This document shows, piece after piece, positions 6,741 to 7,755 of a DNA stretch of 7,755 nt. The notes below the pieces were generated by a model that did no database searches, had not been told where the DNA came from, and saw only the letters and a program-made list of their open reading frames with translations. Numbering within the stretch: the stretch's first letter is position 1; each line of letters opens with the position of its first letter. Both the position numbers and the translations under genes were made by a program. Source of the stretch: Spirochaetota bacterium (GTDB lineage Bacteria; Spirochaetota; UBA4802; UB4802); the NCBI GenBank assembly GCA_029548025.1, contig JAKPOE010000416.1, forward strand, positions 1 to 7,755. Direction: 5' to 3'.

Positions 6741-6763
6741 GAAAGTATGCAGGAATGACAGAA
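6729..6763. repeat. Direct repeat of a half palindrome, 20-base period
   Basis: The 15-base sequence GCAGGAATGACAGAA occurs at 6729-6743 and again at 6749-6763. The first copy is the outer arm of the right palindrome plus its flank; the second is an orphan arm with no partner. It looks like a small tandem duplication or the remains of a second, deleted repeat copy. Confidence 0.75.
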
Positions 6764-6790
6764 GTGTATAAATCTATTATGGGAGGAATT

Positions 6791-7219
6791 ATGAGGCAGG
6801 CTATCAGTATTATACCTGTTATACTTAGTATGGTGCTGTATGGTACAATCGGTGTTGCAAGGGACATTCCCTACACACTTGAAGATAGAGAACGGTTGAT
6901 ACGGGTTGAAACAAAATTAGAAGAAGGCTACAAGGCTTTGCATAGCAGGATTGATGCGGTGGATAAAAGGATTGATGCGGTGGATAAACGCATAGATGAT
7001 GTTAAGGGGTTGCTGTACGTTTTAATAGCAGCAATATTTGCACAAACTGTTGGAGTAGTTGGCTTTGTAGTATGGGACCGACGAACCGCATTATCACCTG
7101 CTATTAATAAAACAAAAGAGATTGAAGAAAAAGAAGATAAGATTATTACTGCATTGAAACAATCGGCAATGAAGGATAAGAATATTGCAGAAGCTTTGCG
7201 AAAGGCAGGGATGCTTTAA
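6791..7219 (+). CDS. Uncharacterised membrane coiled-coil protein with signal peptide
   Basis: This 142-aa protein of unknown function has an N-terminal hydrophobic signal sequence (about 3-23, possible cleavage after GVA). An acidic/basic coiled coil follows (about 28-72) that includes the heptads RIDAVDK, RIDAVDK and RIDDVKG. A single membrane helix (about 73-95, ending FVVWDRR) and a charged C-terminal segment (104-142) that looks like a second coiled coil complete it. If the signal is cleaved, the coiled coil would be periplasmic and the tail cytoplasmic. I recall similar small proteins with a WDRRTALSP-type segment after the helix in other Gram-negative bacteria, but know of no assigned function. 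The start chosen has GGAGG (6782-6786) four bases upstream; an in-frame ATG at 6755 lies in the repeat-derived sequence and has no RBS. A TATAAA (6767-6772) could be a -10. The gene converges on the prepilin peptidase gene with a 16-base gap. Confidence 0.75.
   Translation: MRQAISIIPVILSMVLYGTIGVARDIPYTLEDRERLIRVETKLEEGYKALHSRIDAVDKRIDAVDKRIDDVKGLLYVLIAAIFAQTVGVVGFVVWDRRTALSPAINKTKEIEEKEDKIITALKQSAMKDKNIAEALRKAGML
6947..7009 (+). repeat. Tandem 21-base heptad-coding repeat inside the coiled-coil gene
   Basis: Two identical 21-base copies (6947-6967 and 6968-6988) are followed by one diverged copy (6989-7009). Each encodes one seven-residue coiled-coil turn (R-I-D-A-V-D-K, third R-I-D-D-V-K-G). 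Perfect identity of the first two copies points to a recent duplication. Because the unit is exactly 21 bases, gain or loss keeps both the reading frame and the coiled-coil register. Confidence 0.9.
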
Positions 7220-7235
7220 TAGTCCAAAATGTCCA

Positions 7236-7755
7236 TTATATGTAATAGTAATATAGTAATATTATCTCTTTCCCATACAGTAGTGCTGCTATAAATCCTA
7301 ATGTAAGAAACGGTGCAAATGGTATTTTTGCTTTCAATGTCTTTTTTTTTATAACAGCAAAAAGTATTCCAAACAATGCGCCGCTCACAAGAGCTATCTC
7401 CAGAGCTACTATCGTTTCTGAAAAGCCTAAAAAAAAGCCAATTGCAACAGCATATTTTATATCGCCACCGCCAAACCCGCCTTTTTTTATCACTAACGGC
7501 AGTATAAAAACAACAAGCATGAGCGCTGCGCCTTCAATGTGTGAAACCACTTCACCTTCTATAGCGGTGATGATGATACCTGCAATGAGGATTATTAAAA
7601 CAAGGAGGTCAGGGATCTCCATGGTTATAGTGTCGATTATAGCTATGGATACGCTTGTTGTGAAGGCAACAAATAGCACAGGAGCTATCGCCAGTGGGAA
7701 TTGAAGAACAGCAATAACAGCAACAATGCCGCAAAACAGTTCAGAAAGCGGGTAA
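7236..7755 (-). CDS. Type IV prepilin peptidase (A24 family), N-terminus outside window
   Basis: This inner-membrane aspartyl protease cleaves the leader of type IV pilins and type II secretion pseudopilins; full-length PilD also N-methylates them. 172 residues are visible. The fragment begins with YPLSELFCG, matching the family's conserved YP-x-x-E motif after the N-terminal domain. The first catalytic aspartate is D41 in IDTITMEIPD (40-49) and the second is D98 in the GxGD motif GGGDIKYA (95-102). Hydrophobic helices fill the rest. The frame is open to the right edge, so the gene continues outside. The GTG at 7677-7679 is internal, because the conserved YP-x-x-E helix lies before it. Whether the zinc-binding methylase domain is present cannot be seen. 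A run of nine A (coding strand, 7342-7350) codes for KKK and is a possible slippage site. No other pilus genes are in the window. Confidence 0.9.
   Translation of the reverse strand, partial: YPLSELFCGIVAVIAVLQFPLAIAPVLFVAFTTSVSIAIIDTITMEIPDLLVLIILIAGIIITAIEGEVVSHIEGAALMLVVFILPLVIKKGGFGGGDIKYAVAIGFFLGFSETIVALEIALVSGALFGILFAVIKKKTLKAKIPFAPFLTLGFIAALLYGKEIILLYYYYI

Noticed and set aside
6439..6867. 142-aa minus-strand ORF opposite the GIY-YIG and coiled-coil genes
   Set aside because: It runs antisense through the palindrome (SFLRMQES is repeat translation) and through two better-supported genes; its hydrophobic composition reflects AT-rich antisense.
7677..7679. GTG as the start of the prepilin peptidase
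   Set aside because: The open frame continues to the window edge, and the conserved YP-x-x-E motif lies upstream of the GTG, so it is internal.

Overview
The window is an AT-rich (about 40% GC by eye, not computed) stretch of an ordinary Gram-negative-type bacterial chromosome with good Shine-Dalgarno sequences and closely packed genes. The gene set is a PiT phosphate permease, a FadD15-type acyl-CoA synthetase, RibBA, a receiver-HATPase regulator, MtnA, a GIY-YIG protein and a type IV prepilin peptidase. This fits a low-GC spirochaete-like or deltaproteobacterium-like lineage. That placement is an inference from gene style, because no rRNA or other marker is present.

Layout from left to right. 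The C-terminal two thirds or so of a PiT-family inorganic phosphate transporter (+, runs off the left edge) converges on a long-chain acyl-CoA synthetase (-), 19 bases apart. A 362-base AT-rich divergent regulatory region (2651-3012) follows. It carries a good promoter facing the synthetase, and a promoter-like element and RBS facing ribBA. Then comes a compact + strand operon of three genes: ribBA (riboflavin precursors), a receiver + HATPase regulator whose TTG start overlaps the ribBA stop by 4 bases, and mtnA (methionine salvage, 12 bases further on).

Downstream of mtnA is accessory-looking sequence. A possible gene remnant (6256-6360) precedes a 360-base unit (6381-6740). In that unit a 95-aa GIY-YIG nuclease-fold gene lies between two inverted copies of a palindromic, REP/dRS3-like element. 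A leftover half copy of the palindrome follows it. Next is a small secreted or membrane coiled-coil protein with a tandem 21-base heptad-coding duplication. It converges on a type IV prepilin peptidase (-) whose N-terminal part lies beyond the right edge.

Most of the window is housekeeping metabolism: phosphate uptake, fatty-acid activation, riboflavin and methylthioribose salvage. The parts most worth a second look are the GIY-YIG/palindrome unit, whose two hairpins differ by a compensatory base-pair change, and the translational coupling of a phosphorylation-controlled anti-sigma-type kinase to riboflavin synthesis. I see no clear evidence of a wholly new multi-gene system.
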